A DNA stretch of 21,694 nt from Thecamonas trahens ATCC 50062. Taxonomy: Eukaryota; Apusozoa; Apusomonadida; Apusomonadidae. Under the pieces are notes generated by a model. That model saw only the letters and a list, made by a program, of their open reading frames with translations, ran no database searches and had not been told where the DNA came from. The number at the start of each line of letters is the position of its first letter. Within the stretch, counting starts at the first letter, position 1. Below are positions 1 to 7,581 of the stretch, piece after piece. The position numbers were made by a program, and so were the translations under genes. The stretch lies in NCBI RefSeq assembly GCF_000142905.1, contig NW_013657633.1, positions 1 through 21,694 of the forward strand. The letters run 5' to 3'.

Positions 1-261
1 CGCCGTCTGCAACGAGATGAGCGAGAACGTGCTTCCGGAGTCGATGAGCGCGTCGGCGCTGTAGAAGCCGAGCGGGCCGGAGAGACTTGCCGTCACCCAC
101 TGGTTAGGTTCGTCATCGTCGCAGCCGTCCGACCCTTCTTCCCCCTCAAACCCCCCGGTATAGTCTTCGGCGGGTTCAATCTCAGAGCCGGCCAGCGCTG
201 CGCGGCCGGCAGCCAGGATCGGGCACGCGGCTAGCACATGCCCGGCCCCTACCCCGCCCAT
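1..261 (-). CDS. Retropepsin-like aspartic protease fragment (partial, runs off the left edge)
   Basis: The frame is open on the minus strand from a TGA just upstream (about 350) to base 1, and 87 codons follow the ATG at 261. Residues 55-87 read WVTASLSGPLGFYSAD, then ALIDSGSTFSLIS. This is the signature of a retropepsin-type aspartic protease: a hydrophobic strand, the catalytic D-S-G (D74-S75-G76), then a second hydrophobic strand. Such domains occur in LTR-retrotransposon Pol proteins, Ddi1-like proteins and domesticated derivatives. An acidic linker (about residues 38-52) precedes the domain, as often seen between a Gag-like region and a protease. The rest of the domain, including the flap, and any reverse transcriptase lie outside the window. 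The start is uncertain: the first 25 or so codons overlap the repeat array at 235-745, an upstream exon is possible, and no convincing zinc knuckle is seen. The protease call is fairly firm; the retroelement origin is inference. Confidence 0.55.
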   Translation of the reverse strand, partial: MGGVGAGHVLAACPILAAGRAALAGSEIEPAEDYTGGFEGEEGSDGCDDDEPNQWVTASLSGPLGFYSADALIDSGSTFSLISLQTA

Positions 262-398
262 GGCTTGCCTGCAGATCGCGAACAGCCGCTGGCCGCACTC
301 TAGCCCCCTAACGAGGGCATGAAACACGCCACGCGCACCCTCTTGTCACGTCAATGACACAAGTGACACACACCAGGTGGTCCCCAAGACCCCTGCCT
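235..398. repeat. Degenerate tandem repeat, first (incomplete) unit
   Basis: This is the first recognisable unit of an array of about 190-bp repeats. It holds cccctaccccgcccatggc (about 245-263) and GGGCATGAAACACGC (315-329); the latter recurs exactly at 504-518. Compared with the second unit it lacks about 24 bp between these landmarks. It overlaps the 5' part of the retropepsin-like ORF. Unit boundaries are approximate. Confidence 0.6.
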
Positions 399-596
399 CC
401 ATGGCCAGCCCCTACCCCCTCCATGGCCAGCCCTCACCCCACCCTTGGCCGGCCTGCCGATCGATCGCGATCAGCCACCGCCCACGCTTCAACCCCGCAC
501 TACGGGCATGAAACACGCTACCACAGCAGCCACTGCCTGCACTCAAACATGCGGCTGGCTTCAGTTGCTGCTCCAACAGCACATGGCAAGGCTTGC
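399..596. repeat. Degenerate tandem repeat, second unit (about 198 bp)
   Basis: The unit begins with CCATGGCCAGCCCCTACCCC (399-418), which recurs exactly at 597-616. It continues with a GGCCTGCCGATCGATCGCGATCAG-like segment and then GGGCATGAAACACGC at 504-518, matching the first unit at 315-329. ORFs of about 130 codons cross this region in several frames, but they have repetitive Pro/His/Ser-rich translations and no domain, so no gene is called. Confidence 0.65.
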
Positions 597-745
597 CCAT
601 GGCCAGCCCCTACCCCCACCATGGCCAGCCCACCATCCATGGCCACTCCGCAACCCAGCCATGGCCGCTCTGCCGATCAATTCCCATCCTCCGCCCGACA
701 TGCCCTCAACCCCCCCTACCGCGCTCAATACACCAGCTGGTGACC
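597..745. repeat. Degenerate tandem repeat, third (diverged, truncated) unit
   Basis: The unit opens with the exact 20-mer shared with 399-418. Several more CCATGGCC-like motifs follow, then a CTGCCGATCAATTCCC segment comparable to the second unit. The GGGCATGAAACACGC landmark is replaced by a weak CGACATGCCCTCAAC. It ends near ACACCAGCTGGTGACC, similar to ACACCAGGTGGTCCCC before the second unit (about 369-385), which suggests the unit junction. Confidence 0.55.
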
Positions 746-1114
746 TACCAACCGCACCAAAACAAAGCTACAACCACAAACCACAAGAAATATCCCAACC
801 CCACCTCCTCAGGCAGCGGTAGCGCGTGCACGGCGGGGTCCTGGACTTGTTTTCCTCAACGGATTCCTGGTTGTCTCCACCAAAAAGTCATTTGTTGCCC
901 TGCCCTGCCTCACTGATCGCTTCGCTGCCAGCGGCGCACAAGCAACCAACGCCATGCACCACCACTACACAAGGCATTGGCTCACCCTCGCTTGCGGTTC
1001 CCGCCCTCAGTTGCAAGTGCGACGATGTGTTGCGTAACGGTCGTGTCGCATCTGCTACTCGCGCTGGCAGCCGCTAAAACTCGGCCCACGTTGGTGTGCA
1101 CGTGATTGACCACG
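746..1114. other. Intergenic stretch with no recognised gene
   Basis: About 370 bp lie between the repeat array and the leader of the DUF4476-like gene. Short ORFs are present but have no domain, no sustained coding composition and no plausible splice structure. The segment should contain the promoter of the downstream gene; no TATA box or other known element stands out. There is a CACGTG hexamer at about 1099-1104, roughly 50 bp before the start codon, but a single six-base match means little. Confidence 0.4.
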
Positions 1115-1151
1115 ACCCACACACCTCTCTCCCCTCTCACTACACACAAAC
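1115..1151 (+). promoter_or_regulatory. G-free C/A/T leader before the DUF4476-like gene
   Basis: The 37 bases before the ATG at 1152 contain no G and are made of CACAC and CTCTC tracts. The LIM gene (9037-9140) and the membrane-protein gene (2138-2296) have similar G-poor leaders. The segment is most likely the transcript's 5' UTR and/or an initiator region. This is inferred from composition and position only. Confidence 0.35.
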
Positions 1152-1738
1152 ATGGCTTCGTTTCTCAAGAAGGCTGCCAAGGGCATCAAGACCAAGATGA
1201 TGGCCGGAGGCGATGGCGGTATGTGCTCCTGTCCCCCTCCCTACCCTGCCCGGAGGCCAGGCATGAGACCAAAGCCGCTTCACGGCACCCACTCACACAC
1301 CCATCCTCCTCCACCCACCCTCGGCATTATATCACAGGTGCCGCCAGCTCGTCGTCTGCCCCGTCGGATGGCGTCGAGCGCGATGCCAACGGCCAGATCC
1401 CGAAGGAGCCGTTTGGACGCACCATGCAGCCGGATGCGTTTGTGGCTTTCAAGACCTCGGTCGATGAGCTCACTACCGATGAGGAGAAGGTAGAGAAGAT
1501 CTACGTCTCGCATGGCAGCGGCAAGGCGCCGGGCACCGCCGGCAAGTCTCAGCGGCAGTACTGGTGCGACCAGGCCGCTCAGCTGATCCGTCTGCTCGCA
1601 TTTGACAAGAACAAGGTCACCGTCGCCACCCGCATCTATCCGCACATCGCCGACCCCGGCAACTTTGAGGACGTTGTTCTCGATACCCTCGACTTTTCCT
1701 CGTCCAAGGACCAGGTCAAGGAGGAGCTTCGCCTCTGA
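1152..1738 (+). CDS. DUF4476-like small protein, two exons
   Basis: Exon 1 is 1152-1218 and exon 2 is 1338-1738. Splicing at GTATGT...ATCACAG gives a 155-residue protein with the phase-1 codon restored as Gly. The start MASFLKKAAKGIKTKMM is chosen because it opens a clean coding exon right after the G-free leader. Residues 1-17 are basic and possibly amphipathic; residues 20-40 are Gly/Ser-rich. Residues about 55-152 resemble the DUF4476 family: a CDQAAQLIRLLAFDKNKV helix segment, then RIYPHIADPGNFEDV, then DFSSSKDQV. This matches the family pattern of 'Fd..k...a..iyp.i.Dp.nF..v...f.f.s.k..v'. The function of DUF4476 proteins is not established, so no role is assigned. The gene model is strong; the family match is moderate, being judged from the motif pattern alone. 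Confidence 0.75.
1219..1337 (+). other. Spliceosomal intron of the DUF4476-like gene
   Basis: A 119-nt intron with donor GTATGT and acceptor ATCACAG, preceded by a C/T/A-rich stretch. The unspliced upstream frame lacks the conserved N-terminal exon, and removing the intron joins two coding frames exactly. The same six-base donor is used by the intron at 7010-7144 on the other strand. Confidence 0.75.
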
Positions 1739-1849
1739 TCTAGTTTGCCGTCTTTTTCCGATGGTCAATGAACATACACAAGGCACAGTCGCGGCCGCAT
1801 CGCCGCTATCCTTTGGGCAGTCGCTCGCTGCCTGGTGCCGAGGGCGGAA

Positions 1850-2010
1850 CCAGCGGCCATGGCCGGCGGTAGGGAGGCGGCGGTGTGCGGCATCTTAGCA
1901 AGGGACTTCAATTTCGGCCATGGGGCGGGTGCGGGGGGCGGCCATGGACGGCGCGGTCGTGGAGCGGCCACGGGTGGGGTAGGGGCTGGCCATGGTGCAT
2001 GCAGTGGTGT
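1850..2010 (-). repeat. Inverted, diverged copy of the 235-745 repeat element
   Basis: The reverse complement of 1976-1995 is exactly CCATGGCCAGCCCCTACCCC, the 20-mer found at 399-418 and 597-616. Around it are further GGCCATGG motifs (about 1855-1864, a perfect GGCCATGGCC palindrome; about 1917; about 1940) and a CACTGCA-rich flank like that before the third unit. The copy sits between the DUF4476-like gene and the membrane-protein gene. An open frame crosses it continuously with the downstream gene, but it lies upstream of the signal-peptide start and is read here as non-coding. Confidence 0.6.
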
Positions 2011-2137
2011 GGTAGAGTGCAGTGGTTGCCCCCTCTTCCAATCCCAAGCCATCGTCTCCATCGACGTCCATCTCAATCCAATCCCGTCCGCCCTCCTTTT
2101 TTTCGTCACCCAAGCCCCTCCACCCTCTTCATTCACA

Positions 2138-2296
2138 CCCCACTCTCCTTTGCCAATATCCAGCAGTTCATTTCTTCCGCTTGAGCTGCACAACCTCGCT
2201 ATCCCCCACGACACCCCTCCCCACCCCCCACCCCCTCCCGCCACACAGACCTTTGGCATCCCTTCCCACCTCCTCCCCTCCTTCTATTTGCCCTCC
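2138..2296 (+). promoter_or_regulatory. C/T-rich, G-poor leader of the membrane-protein gene
   Basis: About 160 bases before the ATG at 2297 are dominated by CCCC, CCTCC and CACCC tracts with very few G. The frame is open here but encodes only a Pro/Ser/His-rich low-complexity run. A clear signal peptide begins at 2297, so this stretch is taken as promoter/5' UTR. Confidence 0.35.
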
Positions 2297-5200
2297 ATGC
2301 TCTCAACAGGTCCGCTCTTGGCGGCTCTCAGTCTTGTCGTCGTCGTGTTGGCCAACGCCGGTTCTGGCGCGACACTCGAGAGCTCATTCGACATGGCTAA
2401 TTCGGAGGATGTAGCCGCAATGGTGCTGGCGGACGGCTCGGTTGCCACCTCTGTCGGTGTGCTTCCGCTAGAGAGCAAGGTCGGCGCAGTCCGTTTCACC
2501 TTTGGTAGCGCCATCACTTCCTCGACCGGCTATATCTACGTCCACAACTCGTCGACGCTCGGGTTCCGCGAGGCTGCCATGGACCAACCCACCGATGTGC
2601 GGATTAGTCTGTACACCGTCTCGTCAACAGACATCGAGCAACGCCTTGACGAGAGCCCCTGGAGTGACGGATACGGTCTGGACCAGACCATTGCACCTAC
2701 TACCCTTGACCTCATTGACGTCGCCGACTCCGGCGGCTCAATCTACACAATAACTGATGATCCCCTTCGTGACCTTCTGCAGGCCTGGGTCGATCATCCT
2801 CAATTCTGCGACGACCGCATGGCCCTGCGTATCGAGCAGCTTGGCACAAAATGCAACGGCGGCTCTGAGTGCTCGCTCATCATGAGCGTCAGACCCGCAC
2901 TGACTTTCAACTACTACGAGGTCTGTCCGCCAGCCCCGGCCCCAACCAACGGAGCCATCGCCATCAATCCCATCACTCGCTCGCCCAATGCTCCTGTCGA
3001 CGACGATATTCTCGTTGAGTGTAATCCCGGCTACATGGTCTCTGGCTCTGGGCTGCACACGTGCGAGTCCAATGGCAACTACAACCCTCCGCTGGCGTCA
3101 ACATCGTGTGTCGCTATGCCCTCACCACCATCCCCACCGCCTCCTCCCCCATCACCTCCGCCACCTCCTCCTCCATCACCCCCTCCTCCGCCACGGCCAC
3201 CTCCATCACCCCGTCCCCCGCCACCTCCTCCTCCCTCCCCCCCTCGCCCGCCACCGCCACCTCCTTCCCCACCTCCACCACCACCACCACCTCCCCCTCC
3301 TCCCCCAATGTCGTCCTACACCCCGATTCCGGAGACTTGGTTCCTCCGCCCCTCGGTCTCGGGCATGTTTGGTGACATCTCCATGTTCCTCACCAGGAAC
3401 CCGGGCGCCGCTGCGTTTTTCAACGCCTCGGCCTTCTCCTTCACCGTTACGCTGGCATCGTTTCCGAGCCCCGACGCCACGCCCACCATCGTCGACGTTC
3501 CCGTCGTCGTTGATTCGCTCCGACACGGCCTCGTCTTCAACTCGACCTTCTCCAACAAGACCGGCTATCACCCGATCACAATCACCCGCTACGCACACGG
3601 ATCGGCTGTGGTTTACTCGCGCGAGACCAAAGCGCGCCTCCTCACCTACGTCCATCACGATTGCATCCGTGAACACTTTGTTTTTTACGCTGGTAGTTGC
3701 CAGGCCTGTCCGCCAGGCGCGTACTGTCCCGGAGGCGAGCGCATGTGGCCACTTCCTGGCTGGTGGTCGCCCAACGAGCGCACCAAGCCCACGGCATGTC
3801 GTGTCCGCTCCGCTTGCCCTGGAGCTGTCGGCGGCGGCGGCCTTCCACCGCTCATCAATCCCGATGGCACCCGCCGAACCTCGGTCTGCTCACCCGAGTA
3901 CGCCGGCGATTTTTGCGCCGACTGCGCTCAAAACTACTTTATGGACAACGGTGTGTGCCGGAGCTGCGGCTCGGACGCGTCTGCCAAGGCCGAGCTCACC
4001 ATCGTCATCTTCTCGCTCGCCGCCTTTATCTGCACCATCGCCTGGGGCCTCGCCATGCTCTCAGCCAAGCGCGTCGTCCTCATCGTCTCCACCCTAGTTA
4101 TCCTCCAGCAGATGGCCATGGTCTCGCGGGTCGGCCTGCAGGAGCTTTCAGACTCGGACACCTCGCCGGTGGTCGGTGCCATCGTCCGCTTTGCCGCCAT
4201 CATCAACTTTGAGATCGAGACCGTCCGACCTGGTTGCGACATTCCTGCCATTTCCTTCCCGGGTCTCTACTACGGGACGCTCGTGCTCCTCGGCGGCTCG
4301 CTGCTTGTCTTTATCCTTTCGGCTGTCCTTTGGCGGGTTTTGGCCGCGCCGCAGCACGCGCCGCCGCCATCCGTTCCTCGCGCAGCGAGACCCACTGCGT
4401 CTCAACCTCGCTTGCCTCCTTACCCAAGTCAGACTCGGATGCTGGCTCTGCAGTCTCAGTCGACGAGCAGCACGAGGTAGCATTTGCCCCTGCTACCGAC
4501 GTCAGCGGTCGCCACCTGTACCGCTCGCGCGTTTTTCATGCCGCTTTTATCCTTGGCTCGCTTGCCTACCTCCAGATCGCAGTCCGCACCCTTCAGGCCC
4601 TGCACTGTGTCGAGAGCGGGGACGGGACGCGCCGGCTGGTGGCCGACCTCACCATTGTCTGCTACCGTGGCGCCCACCTTCGGCTCGCCGCGCTCGCCTG
4701 GCCTGTCGCCATCCTCTTCTGCGGCGGCTTCCCGCTCGTCAGCTTTGTCATTGCTTTCCGGCTCACCCGCAGTGCTGATCTTCTCGATCGCGACCTTCTC
4801 GTCGAGCGGTTTGGCGTCATCATCCGTGGCCTCCGCACCGCACGCCTATGGTTCCGCACGCTCCAGTTCCTTGTCTCATTTGTCTTTGCCGCCGAGACCG
4901 TCCTTGTCCGCGATGCCGGCTCGCGCCTCTTTGCCGCCATCCTCAACTTTTGCCTCAACATCATCCTGGTTGCCGCCCTCGACCCGTTCCTCAACGCTTA
5001 CCACACGGCACTCTCGTACATTGTTGGTCTTCTCTCGTGTGGTCAGATCCTGTACTTTGTCCACCGCGAGAACATGCAATACTTCTTCATCGGCCTCGGC
5101 GTCGTTCTGGCTGCCATCGCCATTGCCACTCTCCTCGCTGTTTATCGCTTCGGCTATCGCTCCACCCCAACCAGCACCGCCACAGTTGTGCCGGCAAGCA

Positions 5201-6144
5201 GCCTGCTCCACTCGAGCTCGTCAAGCGAGCTCGTCGCGCAATGCGTGGCAGACAAGTTCTCCTCGCCCACCCAATCCCTCTCCGACTCGCTCTCGTCCGC
5301 ACCGCCAGCAGCAGCGCTACCCGCGCCGCATTCCGCCCGCCCGCGTGCGAGCTCAGAAGCGCTACCACCGTCGTCGCTCACTCTTTGCATCCACGACTCA
5401 TTCGATGGTACCAACCGCGCCCGCCGCGAGTGCCCCGACCCAGTCGAACTCCCCAATGTTGATGCCGACCCGCTGTTTGCGTCCAACGAGACGCTGACCG
5501 CAGGTAGGACAGCCTCATCTCGCGGGAAGGACGTCACTGGCGCGGTCTCACCGCGCAACCTGTCACCGGTACAGCGCAAAGTTGTTGTTGCCAACAACGG
5601 CGCCATCCACGTCGTGCGCCGCAAAGACTCACGGTCGCGTCGCGCCTCCATCGCCGCTCGCTCGCCCACATCGTCCTCGCCGCGGCAAGCACGCCGCTGC
5701 TCGGACGCGCTGCGCTCGGTCGTCGGCAGCTCGCCGACGCGCGCCCTTGTCTCACCGAGATCATCATCACGAACACGTGGTGCTTCCGAGCTGCTCCAGC
5801 GAGCCACCATGCGCCGAACGTCGCAGAGCCCCGCCCGAATCGTTGCTCGCCGCTCCTCTGGCTCACGCTCGCCGCATCGCGCCGCGTTTGCCCGCCGTTC
5901 CTCAGTCGCCGACGTCGCTCCCTCTCTGCCGCCCGGCTCACTCGACGCCATTATCAATGCCGAAGCCAACACTGCCCGTAGCCGCTTCGGCATGGCGCCA
6001 TCTGACACGCCAGTCTCTACCAGACTCAATCTCTCGACGTCTGTAGTCACCCTGGTCGGAGCCAGCCACAGCAGCACCAACGTGCGCGAGCCGGTCGTTC
6101 GGAGCAAGACCCAGGTCGACCTCGCTGTTCTGCGGAGCATGTGA
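2297..6144 (+). CDS. Secreted-end, multi-pass membrane protein with DNRLRE-like, sushi and Cys-rich ectodomain (frame broken near 4337-4470)
   Basis: The start is set by a textbook signal peptide (MLSTGPLLAALSLVVVVLANA). The ectodomain comprises a beta-sandwich region at residues 35-206 resembling DNRLRE domains (AVRFTF, DVRISLYTV, W-S-D-G, a late DDRMALRI strand). A sushi/CCP-like module follows at 210-271 (C-P...V-E-C-N-P-G-Y...C...S-C), then a Pro-Ser stalk at 275-338. After a 120-residue region comes a Cys-rich juxtamembrane segment at about 468-557 (C-x2-C-P-P-G-A-Y-C-P-G-G). From about residue 566 there are 8-10 hydrophobic helices, then a Ser/Arg-rich tail of about 300 residues. Helices 1-4 are read in one frame, which stops at 4480. 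Later helices continue in another frame, which is open from before 4337 to 6144. A 53-nt intron 4337-4389 would restore the frame (about 1264 residues), but its GTTTTG donor is atypical. A single missing base in the GGGTTTT run at 4335-4341 would do it equally well. Receptor- or channel-like proteins of this layout occur in many protists. The ligand and function are unknown. Confidence 0.7.
3119..3310 (+). repeat. Polyproline-coding low-complexity tract
   Basis: This run of CCN/TCN codons encodes a Pro-Ser stalk of about 65 residues with SPPPPPP and PPRPPP blocks, comparable to extensin- or formin-like polyproline. It separates the sushi module from the membrane-proximal ectodomain. Slippage and length polymorphism are likely. 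Confidence 0.85.
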
Positions 6145-6206
6145 TGACATGTGATTTTTAATACTCAAAGATGAACTCGTCCTGTGAAGCGCGCACACGC
6201 GCCCAA

Positions 6207-7328
6207 CTACTGCGGAACCTGTAGGCCGCGGTTGACGAGTTGCACCTGCAGCAGGTAGTCGTTGACCGCCATGCCCAGGGCTGAGACCGGCGGGTCCGAG
6301 GCAAGGCGCCGTCGGCGCTCGGCCTCCTCGGCTTGCTTGGTAAAGGCGAGCGAGGAGTTGGAGGCAGCCCGCTCGGCGGCGTCGGCGGCGGCGTCCTCAG
6401 CGATACGCTCGGCCCGTTCGGCCTCCTCGGCGGCGACAACCGCCGCCCGAATCGATGATCCGCCGTGCTCCTCCACGCCGCCCTCGGCCTTGATCCGCCG
6501 CGCCCGCTCAGACTCCTCGGCCATGGCTGTGATGTGCAGGTCAAGCGCCGACCGAAGGAACGACGACCGCTCGTCGAGCTTCTTCTGCTCCTCCTCGTCG
6601 TGGATCTTCTCGCTGCGCGCCTGCTCCTCGAGCGCCCGCACATCGTCGAGCGACATCTCAGACTCGATCGCTGGCGACGGCGTGCCCTTGATGAGAATGA
6701 CGTGCGCGTGTGCGTGCTTGAGCACATAGTCCGAGACAGAGCCGAGGAAGAACCGCTTGACCTTGCCCATGCCTGACCGCCCGATGATGATAAACGCGCA
6801 GTCGCGCGACTCGGCCACGTCGCAGATGAGCTCGCCCACGTGGTCGCAGAGCCCGCAAAGCCCGCGCGCCTTGATCCCAGCCTCGTGTGCCCGCTTGAGG
6901 TAAGACGCCACAATGCCGCGTGCGAGTGCAAGGCTCCGCTCGTTCTCGGTCTCAATCAGCGCCTGCGTGTTGACTACGTCTCGCTCGAGATGTGGATGAG
7001 TGTGGGTCGCTTGCACCCCCCCCCCCCCAAAAAAAAAAAAAAAAAGTGACAAAAATTGGGCCCACTCCTATCCACTCCTTTCCCACCACCACCTCCGTGG
7101 CCCTCCCCATCACCCTGCATCCATCGCAGCCCTGTGCAACATACCTCCGGCAATGGCAGTGGCGCCGAGTCCCCAGGCGCCGTACGTCCCGAGTTGGCTC
7201 CGCTTGGCCGCAGAGAAAATGATGAGCTCGTTGTCCTGGGAGCCCGAGTCGATCATCATCGAGACGGCCGCGTAGAACGCGTTCTCGGCAAACGCTGACT
7301 GGTCCACAGCAAGGAGATACCGAACCAT
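6207..7328 (-). CDS. Universal stress protein (UspA fold) with charged Ala/Glu-rich C-terminal extension, two exons
   Basis: Exon 1 is 7328-7145, starting MVRYLLAVDQSAFAENAF, the classic first strand and helix of a USP domain (aliphatic strand, V-D, then S-x6-A). A GTATGT donor follows at 7144. Exon 2 runs to the stop at 6207. The acceptor is ambiguous: AG sites ending at 7010, 6980 or 6974 all keep the frame. Using 7010 gives about 328 residues. Near residue 138 lies GRSGMGKVKRFFLGSVSDYVL, the USP nucleotide-binding signature G-x2-G-x9-G-S/T, followed by the last strand HVILIKG. This predicts ATP binding; USPs act in stress responses, usually in the cytosol. Residues from about 170 onward form an extension rich in Glu, Arg and Ala, probably helical, which is longer than a simple 140-160-residue USP. 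The gene converges on the membrane-protein gene with 62 bp between stops. Confidence 0.85.
7010..7144 (-). other. Intron of the universal stress protein gene (acceptor uncertain)
   Basis: The donor GTATGT at 7144-7139 is certain by context. The given acceptor (reads TGCAAG on the minus strand) is the first in-frame AG after a T17-G13 homopolymer pair. The alternative in-frame acceptors, ending GCGAG (6980) and CGTAG (6974), would drop 10 or 12 residues from the protein. At about 135 nt it resembles the other intron in this window. Confidence 0.6.
7016..7045. repeat. C13/A17 homopolymer junction inside the USP intron
   Basis: The plus strand shows 13 C followed directly by 17 A; in the transcript this reads U17-G13 just before the splice acceptor. 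The U run can serve as a polypyrimidine tract, while the G run is unusual there. Base counts in such runs are error-prone. Confidence 0.85.
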
Positions 7329-7581
7329 GGCGAGATATGTAGGTAGCTTGGTAAGTGGCAAGGGGTGGTTACTTGCTAAAGCTTGCGCGAGGCGTGTGCT
7401 ACTCGCGTCATTCCTCCCGCCTTCCCCGATCCGTCCGAGTTTTGTATCCTCAGCGGCCGGGTCAGTCTGGGGCACCCGCTGGCCTGACGTGGATAGGTGC
7501 GGGTCAGGGCCGCCCACCAGCGTCTTCGTATCATCCACACACCCAACCCCACAACTGCGAGACGCTTTCTTTGCTGCCGGC
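7329..7581. other. Spacer between the USP and lipase genes, no gene seen
   Basis: About 250 bp separate the lipase stop from the USP start on the same strand. The spacer should carry the lipase 3' UTR and the USP promoter. No RNA gene, repeat or known promoter motif is recognised. Confidence 0.4.

Noticed and set aside
354-1077. Several 80-130-codon ORFs in the repeat array and following spacer
   Set aside because: They overlap each other in several frames, encode repetitive Pro/His/Ser-rich strings dictated by the tandem repeat, and show no domain or codon preference.
1070-1080. GCTAAAA-type motif near 1073 and again near 8795 as a shared promoter element
   Set aside because: There are only two loose matches at different distances from starts (about 80 versus 155-390 bp), which is too little to separate from chance.
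1835-2296. Extending the membrane protein N-terminally to an ATG at 1835
   Set aside because: The added 154 residues are low-complexity, cross the inverted repeat element, and would bury a strong signal peptide that starts at 2297.
4320-4345. Programmed -1 ribosomal frameshift as explanation of the frame break
   Set aside because: GGGTTTT is present, but it is not placed in the X-XXY-YYZ register relative to the upstream frame, and no stem-loop or pseudoknot is obvious. A short intron or a missing base is simpler.
5154-6140. 328-codon minus-strand ORF opposite the membrane protein's cytoplasmic tail
   Set aside because: It is antisense to the Ser/Arg-rich tail, itself Arg/Ser-rich for that reason, with no domain, promoter or splice evidence.
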